NCBI GenBank assembly: GCA_022494885.1
Contig: JAGVSM010003619.1
Location: 248,001-312,000, forward strand
Reading direction: 5' to 3'
Source: Micrasema longulum
Taxonomy: Eukaryota > Arthropoda > Insecta > Trichoptera > Brachycentridae
DNA length: 64,000 nucleotides
Part shown: positions 13,508 to 25,324 of the stretch, piece after piece
How the letters are laid out: the number at the start of each line of letters is the position of its first letter
How positions within the stretch are numbered: the first letter of the stretch is position 1
Notes under the pieces: generated by a model
The model's input: only the letters and a program-made list of their open reading frames with translations
The model's database searches: none
Told to the model about the DNA's origin: nothing
Translations under genes and position numbers: made by a program

Positions 13508-14334
13508 GTCCTTTCAGCCCCCCAGCCGTCGCGCCGACTTGTGCGTGCTACCAGTTAGTTCTCCAGCCCGGATCGATACAGTCCCCTGCTGGTTGCCCGC
13601 GGAGGTGTGGCGATGGGGAAACGGGATGGTAAACTACAAGAATATAACCATTTTCTATAGTTATATTCTATATCTACTATTTCTATTTACTAGTGACGAT
13701 ATACTTAGCGTTAGGAATGTAATCAACTCAAAATAGCTGAACAAACTTCTTAATGTATCTAGGTACTGGTGATTTTGATAAAGTTATAAATAAGCGTATC
13801 AAAACTCCTTGGTTTAGTTTAACTTTATTTAATTTGACCAACGAGCGCTTTCGCCTAAGTAGGCATCTTCAGGATTGGTATTATTTTACATTTTCACCTT
13901 TTATACTAATTTATTTATTTATTTATATACGGAATTTCTGCCAATTCTTATAATGTTGGGAGAAAGCAGATTAAATATGTATTTTATTAAGGAACGGACA
14001 ACATAAATATAATTCATTTAAAACAGTTCATTTTTGGGAAAGTTTTTTACGGGACCGAATTTGGGCTTAAGCAGTGGGAAAAGAACAAATGGAGAAAAAC
14101 AACTTGTGGGTTGGCTTCCCGAAAACCGGAAATCTATCACGACATTTTAATTGGTTGATTTAGAAGAACTTGTCTCATCATTTAAAATAGTTCCTTTTTA
14201 TTAATGTTTTCATACATTTTAGAGAAACTACGCCTAACGATTAAATGCTCCAATTTTTACCGCATGTAAGAATACAGTATTTATACCCAATTTTCCGCAG
14301 AACTGAACTTTCTCATTAAATTAACATTTTTTAC

Positions 14335-14605
14335 TTTTTTATTGATTGAATTTTTTGAGATGTTTTACTCTGTTTTTACTTTTTGCTATATATCTATATA
14401 TATATTTGATTATATCTTACTATGTTTTTTATTTTTACTATGTCTTTTACTTTGTTTTTACTAAGTATTTTATTTTGTTGTTTAATTTGTTTTTACTATG
14501 TATTTTACTACATTTTTTTCTGTGTTTTTCATTATATTTTGACTACTACCTTTATTTATTTTTCTATGTATTGATTACGGTTTTTTTTATATATTTTTTA
14601 CTGTC
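14335..14605 (+). repeat. degenerate (TTTTACTATGT)-like repeat
   Basis: T-rich decayed tandem array with repeated TTTTTACTATGT and TTTTACT words. The core is shared with the minus strand of 6880-7150. It abuts the LINE remnant that starts at about 14600. Its 87-codon T-rich open frame (Phe/Leu/Tyr only) is a compositional artefact. Confidence 0.65.
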
Positions 14606-15140
14606 TTAGAACGGCATACAGGAAATCTATACAAAATCTAGGAGTACTAATTGATGAACATCTATGCTGGCGAGCTCATACTAATAAATAAAACCACAAA
14701 ATATTTTTCAGTCTATACTCACTTAAAAGGTTGCAAAAATACTTACCCGTTAATACTAAATGCACTCTCGTACAAGCATCACTACTACTCATTCTAGATT
14801 ACGTTGATGTTTCCATCATTGATTTAAGCTGTGAGCAACTCGATAAACTTAAATGACTTCAGAATACGTCCTTAAGGTATATTTTTGGTCTTAGGAAATA
14901 TGACCACATTTCTGATTATCGTAGGCAACTGAAATGGTTCAAAATTAGACAGCTGAGAGACTATCATTCCCTCTCACTTCTGTTCGCTCCTATATACCCC
15001 CGCGAAAAAATTCAACGTTTATCAGTTCATGGTTTACCTCTTCGTTCTAATTCTCAAGGCAGTCTCTTAATGAAGATGTTACTACAGTATCTCTGTTTAA
15101 ATCACGTCTGAAGAAACATCGCCTTTCTCTTCCTTAATCT
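14600..15140 (+). pseudogene. Jockey/CR1-type LINE, RT C-terminal remnant
   Basis: Read with frameshifts, the + strand gives QNLGVLIDEHLCWRAHTN, SLYSLKRLQKYLPV, KYDHISDYRRQLKWF, then FKSRLKKHRLSLP. This is the region after the catalytic YADD of a non-LTR reverse transcriptase, ending at the ORF terminus. It has several stops. It is related at the protein level to the element at 62130-63290 (LGIIIHKHLGWHDQ, SLYSLKRLQNFLP). Confidence 0.85.
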
Positions 15141-15639
15141 CTCCATCTTTCCTGTTTTCTCTTTTTTCCCTTTTCCCATTGAGTAATGGTATTGATTTAA
15201 GATAATTTTTCATAAATACATTTATTTCTATTTTTATATACGTATCATAAGCTTTTTAAAATTATGGAAATTGCCATCAATACTAACAACAGAGAATAAA
15301 AACGAATGTATTTTATAATTCCCGTCACGACAAGTGTGGCGCCTGATTGATGTTAACACTGTTCACCCTCTTGTTTACCCTTAATTCGCGATTAACAATT
15401 CAAATAAAAACGTCTGAAAATAATTTTACACCCTCCCGAGTCTGACGTCGATACTCAAAATATACCTTTATTTCTTTTTTATGCGCGTCGAGCATTTTTT
15501 GTCGTTATTTTCCCATTTAAAATGAGCAACATAGAAATTCACAATAAAAAGAGTGCTTTCATTTGTGTGGCAAAATGGCTTTCATTCAGTCTTTTTTTTC
15601 CAACTCCGAATATAATAGATTTTTTAAATTTAAATTACC

Positions 15640-16060
15640 TGCATGGACATCACCACTTGCCTCCGGGAGACCCTATCGCCAGCCAGCACTCTCGCCTCCT
15701 CCCACGTCAATCCAGCGCTCCTTAGTTCCGCCGAATGAAGTCGAAATATCGTCATCGACGGCCTTCCAGGACGGCGCGAGCCCGCAGGTTTAAAGAAAGG
15801 CAACTTGGGTTTTAGCTCTCCAGGTCCGCTGCCGCACCCTCAAGACGCTCCTTATAGGAGGCTGCTGCGTCCGTTCTTGGACTTCAATGTTAGTTATAAA
15901 ATCGAATCACCTTATACCTAATATTCTCTTCAAGCGCTTACTCTCAAAACTTAGGAGTTTGTTGTTCTGAGCTTTGGTAAGGTGCCAAGATTCGCACCCA
16001 TATAGGAGTACTGGCATTATACAAGAATTTAATAATCGGCACCTTAACCTTATCGGAACT
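15640..16060 (-). pseudogene. LINE 3'-end remnant (RTE/CR1-like)
   Basis: The minus strand carries decayed YGSESWHLT-like and SSEQQTPKF blocks, then GSRRPGRPSMTIFRLHSAEL, then GLTWEEARVLAGDRV. This is the usual C-terminus of insect LINE polyproteins (RPRGRP...GLTW...A.DR..W). It differs in type from the 14.6-kb element and is frameshifted. Confidence 0.7.
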
Positions 16061-17100
16061 TTAATTTATAAACCGTTTTTTATGATTTTTTAAATAATAA
16101 TTAAAGTTAGTTTGTTCTGTAGTCTCAACACAATATTGTGATATTTACAATATTTAAATGTTGATGTTGAAAAACGTATTAGAAATTGTGTTATTATTTC
16201 AGTTACTATTTGTACAGTGAAATACCGGGTAATCGGAATGATGTATCGCAAAGCCTTAGAAATAATTAATAATGTGGAAAAACAAAAAAGCAATCATATA
16301 ATTCTGTATTGATTTTATATATTTTTTGTCAAATTTCAGAAGTTGCTAATGCAAAGAAATTTAAATGTATCGGAACAAACTATAATTTTGTATGATTTCA
16401 AATATAATTAGCTTTGCGGCTCTGAAATTATTTTATGAGTACCGAGTATAATTATTTACCAGAGAGGTAATAATAGTTTTATAATACTACATTTTAAAAT
16501 TTTTGTTGACTTTGACTGCGATGCACCACCATTCTTATTGCAAAAAAAGGGAATAAAATTAAATAGATACCTAAATAAACGGTGCTACATATTACAGTGT
16601 ATGAACTTGTGTTTTTGGATTTAATGAGAGTTACGCGATTACGTTTGAGTAGATACTTCGAAATAGTCAATGTCTAAAATGACCACTTTGGTCGTCTGTC
16701 CTGTTACTTTAAATCGTTTTACTAAATTGGCCGACATTGTTTTATACGGACTTTATTGCATTTTGATGATTTAATAACAGAATCGGTCATAATTCCTGAT
16801 CCTCATGTAGATCGTAAAATGTTACTCCAATTTGATAATAAAGACGAGCTAAACTCTTTTTCCACAGTAGGTATGCGTCAGTGTTCGTCGCCAACAGTCT
16901 AATGCTTTGAATAAATGACGGCCTTCGTTTATCGAGTACTGCCTCCAAATGCACCGTAAACCCCCTATTTAGAATTTAGACTCCGCGTCACGAACGTACG
17001 AATAGCTGATTATTTAAGAGTTATTATATTTGGCAAGTTAGTAAACAAACCGTTTATATTATGATATAAATCTAAATCAATCGGGCAGTCGCGATTTCCT
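16060..17100. other. no gene recognised
   Basis: AT-rich, then more mixed DNA from about 16840. No coding or repeat assignment. Confidence 0.4.
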
Positions 17101-17108
17101 CGTTACAG

Positions 17109-17357
17109 TCCGCTCCAATTGAGTCTCGTGTATGAGCGTAATTCGTATTTAGAAGTGCATATCTCGGAATGTGATTGCGCCATGCCCTTCGTAAATCTCA
17201 TCTCGGCGGGGAGTCTCCGCCGGCGCGCTGCCGCGGTCAGCCGCCGCCGGGCGCTGGCCGCCAACCGCCGCGCTCGTGCTCCGGCCGCGGACGGGACGCA
17301 ATTACTCCTGCCCGACGCTGATCTCCTGGTCGCGGCCGCCGCTACTCTCTATTGAAT
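17109..17357 (+). other. CpG-rich block with an 82-codon open frame (exon or island?)
   Basis: A pyrimidine-rich acceptor-like TTTCCTCGTTACAG ends at 17108, and the frame beginning one base later stays open to TGA at 17353. It contains ATG at 17182 (MPFVNLISAGSLRRR), then an Ala/Arg-rich stretch. The product is low-complexity and unrecognised. High GC removes stops, so openness is weak evidence. A promoter-type CpG island or 5' UTR exon is equally likely. Confidence 0.25.
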
Positions 17358-17579
17358 GATCCTCGCCACTTCCGTCCGTCACCTACACACTGACACCGAC
17401 GTGCATGAGGTAACAGACTGTAACAATATTACATCCTCCTACCGACTCCTGAATTATTTCAGTACCCACTTCATGAAAATTATTATTATACCCATTCTCG
17501 ACATTCGTCTGTTCCGTAATATTATTTCTCTCATTTTAAATTGCCTCGGATTTTACTCGTATATTATTGTTTGAATATT

Positions 17580-19080
17580 AATTGTTCTTTTTCCGAGAAG
17601 TTTTCAGACTGTTTAATTTAAATAAGGGGAGATTTATAAAATTTTAACTTTGGAAATAAAATTTGATTCTCGGAAATCATTAGGGAAATTCACTCGTGCA
17701 TACTCGTACATCTTTTAATTAAACGTTCTATAACACAGATTCGAGAATGATTCCAATTATTATATTTTCCATATTTTAAACTCTCGTTTTCTTGTAAAAT
17801 GTTATAACTTCTATTGTGTAACACGTCACCCGTATGGGCGATGCCGTGCCTAGCAGTCGAGTCGATCTTGGATACATCTTGCTGGCACAATGGTGACAAT
17901 TGTGTTTAATATCATTAATGGATTTTGTATAGGTGTTGACGCTCCGCACTTGGAGTTAGCTGAATGGCATTGTTGGAGGCGTCAAATTATGCCACTTTAC
18001 TGCCGAGTCGCATCTCTGGAATCATATTAAATACTTTGTAGTCGGTGATCTGTAGATACATTATGTCATACGCCAGTTACTGTAGTATTCCCGCCCATGG
18101 CGAGATATAATATTTGCCACATTCATGTTATAATAATTATTATGTTTTCTGTTCGTCTTTACTTGTATTTATATACCTACATAATAATATCACGCCGCTT
18201 TTACGTATGGGGATCAGAAGAACGGTTGTCTAGTTTTATCTGTATGAGATACGAGAAACCTACATCGTGGCTGATCAAACTAAAACGGTTTGTGGGGAAA
18301 GGGGTGAAATTGTGAGAGAGATTCGTTATGTGGGGTTTTCTATGCTTCTACGATTCCTTTAAATTCACACTTTGCGAATCACATCGGTTTGACTGTTTAA
18401 TCAATATAAATACTATCGTATTTTTTATGTTATCTTTTAAGTACCTGTTTGTTGTTGATGTCATCTTCGTCTGTTGATATCAACTTATTTACATCTGATG
18501 CTATATAGATTACTGCATTGGTAAAAAAGTAAAACCAATTTTCAAACAAAAAAATATTCTGAACCTTTCCTGAAATCGAACTGTGGACTTCAAGCATTAT
18601 GTATATCAATATTTTCAAATAATTTTTCGCAGTCTCAATCATGGGGATTGGTTTGTAGCAAAGTCCCGCATCTCGTCCTCCACTGCACTCTATTTCTATT
18701 CAGCCCTCTTTATTACAGTTTGATAATTTATGTAGCGCAATTTTTGTGAAAATCACCTGAACTGCGCCTCAATATATGAGCCGCAGTTCAAGTCCTCGCA
18801 CACTTGTCCTAGATACTCCCGAAACGTATTTTTCATCCGCCCGGACGCGGAACAAATCGAAATACTTATCACTTATTGAAACGTGAATAATAATAATTTC
18901 GTTTCTACTTTGCAACTGAAATCACTGAAACTAATCTAAAATAACATGTTCTCTGTAAGCAGAGCGTAAGATCTGAAATTTTCTTCTGCTTCAGTTTATT
19001 TCAGTAAAAACGATTGTGTATTTTATTTGTTTTTCCCGGTGACTAATTTGCCATCGCTCGTAACGCAATGCTTCTAGTTC
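17580..19080. other. no gene recognised
   Basis: AT-rich to mixed DNA with short frames only and nothing that repeats elsewhere in the window. Confidence 0.4.
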
Positions 19081-19277
<197 letters not shown>

Positions 19278-19330
19278 TAAACCAGTGACTCCAGTGAAAC
19301 AAAGATTAAATTATATATATTTTTAATATA

Positions 19331-20003
19331 CTTAAGAGGTAAAACAGAGTATACAAAAAATAAAGGATAATTACACAGCAATGAAATACATATTAACAAT
19401 AAAAATAGTAAACAAAAAATCTCACAAAGGCATGGCCTGTTCGTGGGTATACAATAAATGTTTATAAATTTTTGCTCCTATAATAAATAGTCCGGTATAA
19501 TATTTTTTATTATTAAGAAAGAGTAAATAAATATTCTGTAAAAGATTATAAGGTACTTTTTTTATTTCATAGTAATTAAAAAAGGAAATAGAAAATATGA
19601 CAAAAAAAAACATAAAAATATTCCTTATTATTAAAGGACAACAAAAAATATCATAGAAAAAAAGAACTAGTACCTTTAATTTGAATCCAGGATAGTGCGT
19701 GTTTTTTAAAAGAAGGAAAATTTTGAAAGTTTGGGATCAATGAAATATTGTCAGTAAAAAAAGAACTAAACATTTTTGGGCCTATAAAATATGCATGTAT
19801 GTCTCTGTGCTAGCCTCGTTTTACAATGTGGTATTTCTAACACACGATTCCTTCTTTGACTTGATCTATTTGAATTACTTGTAAATATATATATACATAT
19901 ATTTTGTTGATCTATTTGAATTACTTGTATATATAATATATATATATATATATATTTTGGTTCTTAAATATATATTTTAAACATTGAAAACAATATATTT
20001 GTC
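19331..20003 (-). mobile_element. LINE 3' remnant, second copy of the 8.8-9.4 kb repeat
   Basis: Aligned with 8806-9400 over its length with scattered indels and an expanded (TA)n tract at 19930-19955. The minus strand reads ISLIPNFQNFPSFKKHAL, typical of the last part of a LINE ORF. It adjoins 20004-20580, which carries the preceding RT segment, so the two form one longer minus-strand LINE copy. Confidence 0.7.
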
Positions 20004-20580
20004 TTATATCTAAAAGTTTAGCTTCTTGGAACAATTGGAAAGAGGGAAAAGTGCGATTTTTGTGAAGCATTAAACAAAATAAATTTTTGAACAGTTTTTT
20101 AATGGTTTAATATGGTTGTTATAAGCTTCCCTCCCATCCAATTATTCCATAGGAAAGCGATGACTATGCAAGTGCATAATATACCATTTTAATAGTATTT
20201 AGCTGGACGTAAATACTTAACCGTTTGAAGACATAGGTTAAATCAGTCATAGTATCTCAGTTTATTAACAATTATTTCAAGATGATAAGTCCATTTAAGT
20301 TGACAGTCAATGATTATTCCCAGGTATTTTTTTAACCTTTCAGACTTCATATTTTCGCAGTGTTTACATATGGCAAGATTACAATATTTATTATAAAACA
20401 TTACATCAAGGGAAGAAGAAGGGGAAGATGATTTTGAGTTATAAAATGGAATAAACAGTGTTTTATTACAATTAAGCGAGAGAAGATTTTGATCTAACCA
20501 CTCCTTGATAATAGTTATACATAAGAGTATATTGGCTTTTTTGAAAGTAATATCCCAGGTATCACGTACGCCAATGTGTC
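20004..20580 (-). pseudogene. LINE reverse-transcriptase C-terminal segment
   Basis: The minus strand reads WLDQNLLSLNCNKTLFIPF, then RLKKYLGIIIDCQLKWTYHL, then decayed thumb-region sequence. This is the standard post-YADD sequence of Jockey-clade LINEs (N.KT.FI.F ... YLGI.ID..L.W..H). Stops and frameshifts make it a relic. Confidence 0.8.
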
Positions 20581-20702
20581 AAAACAATCTATTTGTTTTA
20601 CTTCTGTTTTCCACAACTTATTTATGAGAAGTGGGATTTTCTAATTATGCTGCAACAAAGTCAAAGTGCAGAAATATGCTCGATGGCACAACATAAATAT
20701 AT

Positions 20703-21066
20703 ACAGAGTGTTCTTTAAACTCTGTCACATCCGAAACCACGATGATCAGTATGGGCAAGAAGACATATTAGCATATTAAAAATAATATTTAGAACAAAGA
20801 TTTAAAAAAAAAAAAAAATATTAAACAAAACAAATGGTTACTTACTTTTGCAGAGGAGAAGTGAGGGGAGCGCGGCGCAGAATCAGACTCCCCCCTTCCC
20901 CCTCCTCGTTTCACCCCTGCGGAAGTAAAAAACCATTTGCTTTTTTTGATATTTTATTTTTCAAAATTTTATTCGTTCTAAAAAATTATTTTAATGTTCC
21001 AATATGTCTTCTAGCTTATACTGATCATCGTGGTTTCGGATGTGACAAAGTTTAATGAACACCCTG
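20703..21066. mobile_element. hairpin MITE with ~65-bp terminal inverted repeats
   Basis: The left arm CACATCCGAAACCACGATGA is the inverse of TCATCGTGGTTTCGGATGTG on the right. The ends are ACAGAGTG and CACCCTGT, flanked by TATA-like bases. The centre is a second, GC-rich inverted repeat (AAATGGTTACTT / AAGTAAAAAACCATTT). Related pieces lie at 30550-30808 and 31283-31316. Confidence 0.8.
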
Positions 21067-21069
21067 TAT

Positions 21070-21980
21070 ATACTATGTGTAAGTGCCAAGTGCCTGAAAA
21101 AGGTTTACGATTCAAGAACTCCAAATAATCTGAGTCACCGAGAGTTTTATTTACTTCATATTTTTATGTGAATTGTTATAATTCCCCATTCAATATACAT
21201 TGCAACAATGCCAATAAATTAAGAATTTATAATTTTTGCCATTTCTAATTTACTGCGTTATCTTTATATCTAAGTATGTTAATAATGCATCGTATAGTAT
21301 TATAATATAGTACATTATACGTTGTGTAACTGTGTAATATGTATAACTATATTGTTTTTGTGTTATTTAATAAATTTATAATAAAACACTGTTATGTTTA
21401 AATGTATTTATGCTTACGTTTATGAATGGCATTTGTGCCGTGTACACTAACAAAAATAAAATACAGAACTGTATTCTTCTTCCGCCTGGACCCAGAAAAA
21501 ATGTTTTCAAAAATAATGATAATATACCTACATTGTTTATTGTTTTCGTTGCGAATTAAACCAAATAGAACCCGATTCTTGTTGTTTTACGGATTCTAAG
21601 TCTTTTTTGTGTTTGTTTACAAACATAATATTCGTTTCGTATTTTGCTTGTCTAGTGCTCAACGATAGTTATCTCTGATATTTATATTTATTCTTTGTTT
21701 ATTTATGTTTCGTTAAGTTAGTTCATAAGGATCTTACATATAAACTAATATAAACATTTCATTTACATCACATGTAGGTTATAGTTAATTCTATCAAAAT
21801 TTATCAAGAACATAAATTTTATATACTTTTTATTAACTTTTTCTGTTATTTCCTTGGGAAACTCGTTGTATATTTATGTTATTATTTGCAGCCTTTATAT
21901 AACGTATTCAACAAAAATAATATACATAAATCATATTTTGGATGTTTGTAGCCCTAACTTTGTGGATCGTTGTAATACAT
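21070..21980. other. no gene recognised
   Basis: AT-rich DNA without coding or repeat signal. Confidence 0.4.
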
Positions 21981-22169
21981 AATATTTTTGAAAATTAAAA
22001 ATACTTTGTTTTGTGAACCGCTTTATTTGTTTACAATTGACTGGTTTCGGCAACAGCGCGTTGCTCTCTTCATCCTGAAGAGGGCAACGTATTGTTGCCG
22101 TAACTAGTCTGTTGTGTAAACAAATGAAGTCATTCATAAAACATAGCATTTTTTATTTTCAAAAATATT
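21981..22169. repeat. near-perfect palindrome with hammerhead-like arms
   Basis: About 94-bp arms centred near 22075. The outer ends are AATATTTTTGAAAATTAAAA and its complement. Inner arms contain ACTGGTTTCGGCAACA and CTGAAGAGGGCAACG...TGTTGCCGTAAC. The pattern CTGAAGA - GGCAAC/GTTGCC stem - G(A/T)AA resembles a hammerhead ribozyme core. It is related in layout to 24366-24640, 35610-35770 and 40980-41560. Confidence 0.75.
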
Positions 22170-22820
22170 AATTATACCAATACGTGATTTTGTTGCTGGC
22201 TATCGGCATTTTTTAAAATAATACACGAATACAAACAACTGGATCAATTATTGTTTAGTATTTAAAGAAACGAAAAAAAAGTTGCATAATGTAATTGATG
22301 ATTGAAAATTTATTGCTCATCGAGAAAGCCATATAAATTATATTTCAGTGATCAGCAATAATCGGTGCATATTGATTAAAGTAGTAACGACTGACATCAT
22401 ACCAAATCAAAATAACGATATTAGTAGGTAATTACTTATTCATTCAAAAGGAATACGAAATTAATTTCACTTCAATGATTAAACACGATTCTACGCATGA
22501 TAAAATACAATATTTTAGCACTTAATTTATGGGCGGCAACTTTGTGAACATTCGTTTTAATAATCTAAATGAAATTAGTATTTATTATTTAATATTCACA
22601 TTTATTCCCAAAGTTTCTACTACATACATTGTGTTAACTTAGTATATCACTGTTGATGTGAGGTTGTGTTTCTCTCAAAACTACGCAGCGGTGAATTTAT
22701 TAAATAGCAACGTTAATTTATTAGCATCGCATAAAAAGGAACAAACACTAGATACCTACGATACGAATGTAGATTTTGGGTGAATGTTGCCGACAACGAT
22801 GATGATCTAGAAACATTTTG

Positions 22821-23297
22821 TTGTGACCGACCGAAAAAGATTTTCAGCCATAACCAAAACTTATTTAAATGAGTTAAAAGTCACTTAAAAACGCCCAAAA
22901 TTATTGTTTTTATTGTTAAACCTTGCGAATTAATTAAAATAAGTTTGAAATAAAATGCACAATGTGATAAAAGGCATCAATTTAATGAGTAAAGTTGTTT
23001 ACTTTAAGCGCTTTTTGGTTCGTTGTTATGAACATATAACTTATATGTTACAGTTCTTCAATGTTTCGAATATAGGAAATTTAACTTATTAACCATAAAT
23101 ATATAAATTTGAAAGATCTTAGAATGCAGAACTTAGAGTCACGAGCCATAAGATGCGCCCGAGTACAGTCGAACGTAATACGACACATCCTGACTGTTGG
23201 TTTCGGCTGAGCCGAAGTTTCGGCCAATTTTTGACCATAACCGAAACTTGTTTTATTGGCCGAAACCGGCCGAAACCGAAACTTTAGTCGGTCACTA
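22821..23297 (+). mobile_element. non-autonomous hAT element, perfect 8-bp target duplication
   Basis: 477 bp with ends TTGTGACCGAC and GTCGGTCACTA (terminal inverted repeats). It is flanked on both sides by ACATTTTG (22813-22820 and 23298-23305). The 8-bp duplication and 11-bp inverted ends are hAT hallmarks. The interior has CCGAAAC-rich repeats (TTTCGGCTGAGCCGAAGTTT). A second full-length copy is at 59580-60090. Confidence 0.9.
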
Positions 23298-23728
23298 ACA
23301 TTTTGGTCCTTAAATATTTTTTTGCTGTGTACATTCGTATACATTTGGTTGTATTATTGCACACAGAATCTCCTCTCCTCCGTGCAGGGAATATGCATGT
23401 ACTTGACATCTCATTACTCGGAATTATGTCAAGTTCCTCTCTTTCAGTTTCTCGCTTTTTCGTACCGCATTTCTGTTGATTATCAAGTATGTAAGTGAGG
23501 ACCTACTCTTCTTAAGTGCGTACTTTATAGACACATTTGACAAATTCGCAGTAAATATTATGCAGCATTAAAATGAAACTTGTAATTTCTATTATACGAA
23601 CATAAAATATCCCTGCGCATAGAAATTTGCCTGCCAATCAAGCTTTGGATTATTTTTGTAAAATCCTACTTATTTTTCATTACTACTCTGTTAAAGCTAT
23701 CTGATAACTGAATTTTATAGATGACAAG

Positions 23729-24313
23729 TCGTCATGAGTGTAGAACAACGACGTATGTGATTCTCTTCAACTTAATATGAGAGCAAAAGTACATAGTCTG
23801 ATAATTGGGTTAGTTATAAATAAATTTAAAAAATCATACCTGTGATGATATTCTGAATCTTCATTACCCCCTAGAAAGTGATTAATTTGAAGATTTTTTT
23901 TTAATGTGACGACACTCTGCTTCATATAATGGCCACGCGGATGACTAAACGTCAAATGGTGCATAAAACTGCTTCAAAAACGGAAATAAAACTAATCCGG
24001 TTTGGTGAATTCAACTTAATGAAGTGTTTTGGGTAATGCTTAGGGTCGCAATAATGGTCTGAATAAAAATCATCATGTTTGTTTTCACGTGTTTATATTT
24101 TTTGACATTTAATCATTATTGTGGTCATATATGAAGCAACAATTTGTCGCATGGAAAAAATAAATATCCCCAATTAACCGCTCTCTAGGGTATAGAGAGG
24201 ATTCTTAATTGCACCCCTGGAATATAAAGCCTTTATAAAACCTTTTTAAGATTGAATATAATAAAAAGTCAACGCGTTTTTAGCACATCCGTCGTTGTTC
24301 TACGTTCATGATG
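23729..24313. mobile_element. MITE with ~30-bp inverted ends
   Basis: GTAGAACAACGACGTATGTG at 23739 is mirrored by CACATCCGTCGTTGTTCTAC at 24284, each with a CATGA word outside. The interior is non-coding. A diverged single end occurs at 52693-52740 inside a skywalker intron. Confidence 0.7.
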
Positions 24314-24365
24314 ATATTATTTATACTTAACATAAAGAATAATAAAATGAAATAAATTTTAAAAA

Positions 24366-24640
24366 ACCTTGTTTTAACCACTTATTTTTTGTTTTTTCTA
24401 CCGACCGGTTTCAAACTACACAAGCTTCTTTATCAAGGTATAATCAACTGACGAATTATTTATTTTATTATAATTAATAACTACTAAGTTAGTGCTTCAA
24501 ATATAGAAATATAAAAAATATGTCCTTAAGAAATTTTTATAAAAAAATTATAATGTTATTAAAAGTTTATATTATCTAGTTCTTAAGATGTTATGAACTA
24601 ATTTAATAAAGCATAAATAAATAAATGTATAATTAAAAAA
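24366..24640 (-). repeat. hammerhead-motif repeat family, copy at 24.4 kb
   Basis: The minus strand reads CTTGATAAAGAAGCTT...TTTGAAACCGGTCGG. The flank ATGTTATTAAAAGTTTA with TTCTTAA and TGAACTAA recurs at 41050-41100, tying this copy to the 41-kb palindrome. Confidence 0.55.
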
Positions 24641-25324
24641 AATATATCTATGTACAACCTGTCTCAAAATTCAACGATAAGCGGGCACCAGCGAGTGGAC
24701 CTGCTCATGACTACTCGAGAAAAAAAAACATTTTTTTTATACTTAGGAAAAAAGTTATAAAATCCGTCAAAAATTAACACCCTCTAAGCTATTTTAAACT
24801 ATCCTGACTATAATTTTTAAATTTTTTTTTCTAACACTGCTATCTACCACAGCCCTTAGAAATCCCTGAATGCCTGTAGTTTTTACACAAAAATTAATCA
24901 TAATTTGTGTGTAAAACCTAGTCATTTAAAAAAAACATAATTTCTTTAATTCACATATTTTATGTTGATTTTTCCCCACATATCTAGGCTTATGTAAGAG
25001 TATTTACGTTGTTATAATAAATAATATATGAACACACACATAATGATTATGAGAAACATTTCCACATTTTTTACACGTATTCTGGTAGCATCCTAAATTG
25101 TTGTATTTTACGATACATGATTAATAGTATTTATTTTTTTTGCCTGTGATCTGATATTTCAAACTTTTTTGTCCCTCTACAAAAATGAATGTTATTTAAA
25201 GCTCTCCTAAACATATAATTCAAGTGTAGATGAAAAAATAATTTGAAACGGAACTAGCGAAATAACGTCGGAAGTAAACACGAAAATCGAATTATTCCAA
25301 CGATAATTCCTTGCAATGTGAAAA

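Noticed and set aside
14346..14609. 87-codon Phe/Leu/Tyr-rich frame as a membrane protein
   Set aside because: It is a T-rich degenerate repeat homologous to 6880-7150; openness comes from composition.
23256..23498. 80-codon frame beginning MAETGRNRN as a gene
   Set aside because: It starts inside the hAT MITE's CCGAAAC repeat and reads out into flanking DNA. Only the 23388-23489 part is kept, as a weak exon candidate.
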